Positions 57,105 through 64,000 of a stretch of 64,000 bases of DNA are shown here, piece after piece. Each line of letters starts with the position of its first letter. Position 1 is the first letter of the stretch. The translations under genes and the position numbers were made by a program. Location: NCBI GenBank assembly GCA_963978895.1, contig OZ022246.1, positions 22,774,758-22,838,757 on the forward strand, in the 5' to 3' direction. The stretch is from Erpobdella octoculata (taxonomy: Eukaryota; Annelida; Clitellata; Hirudinida; Erpobdellidae). The notes beneath the pieces were generated by a model. That model was not told where the DNA came from. It saw only the letters and a program-made list of their open reading frames with translations, and did no database searches.

Positions 57105-57110
57105 AATAAA
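57105..57110 (+). terminator. Candidate polyadenylation signal of SLC12A9
   Basis: AATAAA about 280 bases after the stop codon, in the spacer between the convergent genes. Confidence 0.4.
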
Positions 57111-57856
57111 ACTTCAGGGTAATTTAATGCTATTTGCGGTTGGCATGCTGTGCCTAAAATCCGAGCAAACAAATCACTGCCTTCCGATTTGACATGTCGG
57201 CCGAAGGTTTGGGACTGTCATCTCGACGGTGAAACTGATTCATTTAACCGAATAACGGTTTTTACACTGACTTGTCAAAAGTCGCGACAGCTAACTTTGC
57301 AACTATAAGTTTAAGAACTGAACACGATATGAGAAACTTGCATACACGAAAGCTTTTCTTGTTCAGCACTGATTCGCTGGAACGACAAACCTACGTCCGA
57401 CTAACAGCGACAGAGATGACGAACATGCGCGGCTTATCTATGCTACCTCTAAAGCAACAACAACAACGTAATATCGTAAACACTTTGACTCGACGGCAAT
57501 ACAAATAGAAAAGAAGAGTACTGTTTCTATGAGAATAGATGCGGGACAAACAACCCAATAATAATAATAATAATGATAAACAAGTAAATTGGAAAAGTTC
57601 AGCTAATTATTAGGTCATTCGAACAAATATATATAGAAAAAAAAAGCTGCAAGAAAATATCCAGCATCGAAACAGCTGCACATTCTGTCAACCAAATAAT
57701 CGACGCCGAACGAGAAATTAACAACGGCAAAATAATTGGCATGATTTTAAATTGCAGCCAATATGCAATGCCATTTAAATAATAATCACAAATAATATGA
57801 ATATTCATAAGATTCTAATATGATGATGATTAACGACCAATCGCGTGCGAGCATCG
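57111..57856. other. Spacer between convergent genes
   Basis: 3' flanks of SLC12A9 (+) and AP-2 mu (-). A short AAT run is at 57539-57560. No gene is recognised. Confidence 0.5.
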
Positions 57857-61979
<4,123 letters not shown>

Positions 61980-61987
61980 GATTGAAG

Positions 61988-62377
61988 CAGAGGCGGCAAT
62001 TGAGGGGGGCTGGGGGCAACGCCCCCAAGATCTTTCCACCAAATAGATAAAATATCTTTATTAGCTAATTTATTTAGATTAGTTGATAAACGTAGTATTT
62101 TTCATGCATTTTGAATTATATTTACTTAGTTATATAATATATCTCTGCTAATATTTTTTAATTTTTTAGATACCTACTCTTTGTTACATTCATAATTTAA
62201 ACGTTATATTGTCGGCGTTCAATATTAAATAAAAGTTAATATTTTTTAATTAATATGGTTTTACATGAAAATACAACATACTAGTGTATATTAGCATGAT
62301 CATTTGTGTTTGAATATTCTCTAGGTTTAATTTAAAAAATCTTCGCCCCCCAAGATTTCGCTGAATCGCCGCCTCTG
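61988..62377. mobile_element. hAT-type MITE, 390 bp, with 8-bp target-site duplication
   Basis: Terminal inverted repeats CAGAGGCGGCAATTGA (left) and, complemented from the right, CAGAGGCGGCGATTCA. Perfect 8-bp target duplication GATTGAAG at 61980-61987 and 62378-62385. No coding capacity. Poly-C/poly-G stretches just inside the ends (CCCCCCAAGA) resemble other hAT MITEs. Confidence 0.92.
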
Positions 62378-62385
62378 GATTGAAG

Positions 62386-64000
62386 TTGTTCTTCTTAAGG
62401 CAAGCAGGCAACTAAAAAATCAGAGCAGCGCTGAGCTATGCAGGAAACATTTCTAAATGTGCACATTGATAAAAAGAAGATAAAAAAAACTAAGAACGTT
62501 TCAGTTTATAAAACTGTTCTAAGTGTCCAATGGAGAGCAGAAAATGTTTTGATATGAGCAGCATTTCATTTATCTAGAATTTGAATCGAAAGTAGCTTAA
62601 GAGATCTTTCAACAGTCACTGAAAAGTTTGAAAATGCTGATTGAGTCAATTCAAACTTTTGCTATTGATTGCTATCCATAATTGTCTTAGCAGTTCGTTC
62701 CAACTTCTAGGGTAATTTTACAAATTTGTAAGTTTTTTTTTACTAAATTATACCTTATATTAATTAAAATATTTGTGCAGAATTTCATGCTTTGAATATT
62801 TTGTAACTCAACATTTTTGTGAATTTTCTAATGAATTTTTGTTATATTTTTTTTAGTTTTTTCACCAACAGTTCTCATATGTTTTTCGCAAAAAGAGTTT
62901 TTTTTAGTTAAAATCTGTTTACAAAAAGATTTCGGCCTCGAGAGCAATTGTTTATACAAATTAAGAAATTAACAGAAAGGTTTTTTTGTTCATACTTTGT
63001 ATGTGGTCACTGCAAGAGGCGTCTTCATTATAGAATAGTTTTTTTTAGGAGAAATCCGTGTTTAAATTTAACCAAGGTCAAATACGAAAACAATTTCTCA
63101 ATGGCGCCAAACAGGTTTCTGGACTTGTTTCGTATATAACACCTAATTTTAATCATATAAAATTTGATTATATTTTTATTGCAACAGTGTATGAAATATA
63201 AACAACTAAAATTAGCAAAATTTATAACTAAATTTTTAATTCTAGCTGAAAAGGAACGTTTTATGTAAACCTCTTGTGGCTTTTAACGAAATAAAAAAAT
63301 TCAGCGAGCTCAAATTTAGATATATATTCTGCTGTATACATCTAAGGTAATTATATTTAAATAAATTTTTGTTAATGATGTAAGATGCTAATAAGCTAAT
63401 CCCGGCATGATCATTATAAATTGTGGGAAGGGAGGAATTTTGAGTGATTCAGCAATTTTTCAAGCGGAGTTAAAATCAAAGGAGGATTTCTAAAAATTTT
63501 GAACAAAAATATCTTCGATTACTCATTCCCCCTGTCATCAGCTTTTTTGGGAGAAAAAATAAAAAAAAGGTTTTCGAAAATTGGATTTCATTTTTTTAGC
63601 AGACGCCAAAAGATTATATTAGCCCACTAAACCTAAACCTACATAGAGCCCATATGGGCAGACTCACGACAGGGTTTATCCTTCGTTGTCACAGTCGGGC
63701 TTCTAGGTTCAATGAGACATCATAATGGTCACAAGATGGAGACAATTAATGAGCTTACAGTTACAATATTTAAAAAATCGTTTAACTTGTGAACTCTCGT
63801 GAAAAACAAACAAAAAGAAAGTGTTGTATATATAAAGAGATAAAAATAATTAAAAAATACCTCTCCTGCTATGCCTCTTGCATTGAATAATTAACTTTGT
63901 ACAATAAATATTTACGAAAATGAAGTTTTATAATAGCCATAGGCGACCATATGTAGGACAAAATCGATACTAAACAATTACCACGTTTAAAACAAAATTT
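62386..64000. other. AT-rich flank with nothing recognised
   Basis: No gene, RNA or element supported. The open frame at 62948-63139 shows no family motif. Confidence 0.4.

Overview
The window is nuclear DNA of an invertebrate bilaterian animal. It is AT-rich and has multi-exon genes with GT-AG introns, a few candidate GC-AG introns, animal-specific families (AP-2 mu, SLC12A9, PDE9, a three-RRM ELAV/Hu protein, a SUEL/CUB/sushi membrane protein) and a very heavy load of microsatellites and short non-autonomous transposons. I cannot place it to phylum from sequence alone. A 200-base run of N at 38556-38755 marks an assembly gap.

Layout. 1-10 kb: a single-exon ELAV/Sxl-like RNA-binding protein (3108-4130, +) lies between two copies of a ~1 kb segment. 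The right copy carries a coding-quality PDE9 exon on the minus strand, and the left copy carries the same exon broken by indels. Five more exons of the PDE9-type cyclic-nucleotide phosphodiesterase run up to 7664, with a further likely exon at 9885-10056. 10-16 kb: no recognised gene; a 23-bp minisatellite and several microsatellites. 16-24 kb: a minus-strand receptor-like gene encoding SUEL lectin, CUB, sushi, one membrane segment and a long Gln/Ser/Pro-rich tail; its 5' end was not found. 24-41 kb: gene-poor, dominated by simple repeats, a 2.1 kb interspersed element (32188-34297) and the gap inside a GAT/ATC repeat. 41-47.5 kb: an orphan exon, a coding-like fragment, a tRNA-derived SINE-like head, two tandem 1.3-1.4 kb copies of one interspersed element, then a six-finger C2H2 zinc-finger gene. 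51.6-61 kb: the conserved block. SLC12A9 (12 exons, +) is convergent with the mu subunit of AP-2 (10 exons, -), about 1 kb apart. 61-64 kb: flank with a clean hAT-type MITE.

The genes look functionally independent: RNA binding, cGMP hydrolysis, a surface receptor, transcription, a membrane transporter and clathrin adaptor. What ties the window together is repeat activity: nested and tandem insertions, tandem duplication next to genes, and related elements in both orientations. All exon models were assembled by hand from reading frame, splice consensus, phase agreement and remembered family motifs. No alignment or database search was run.
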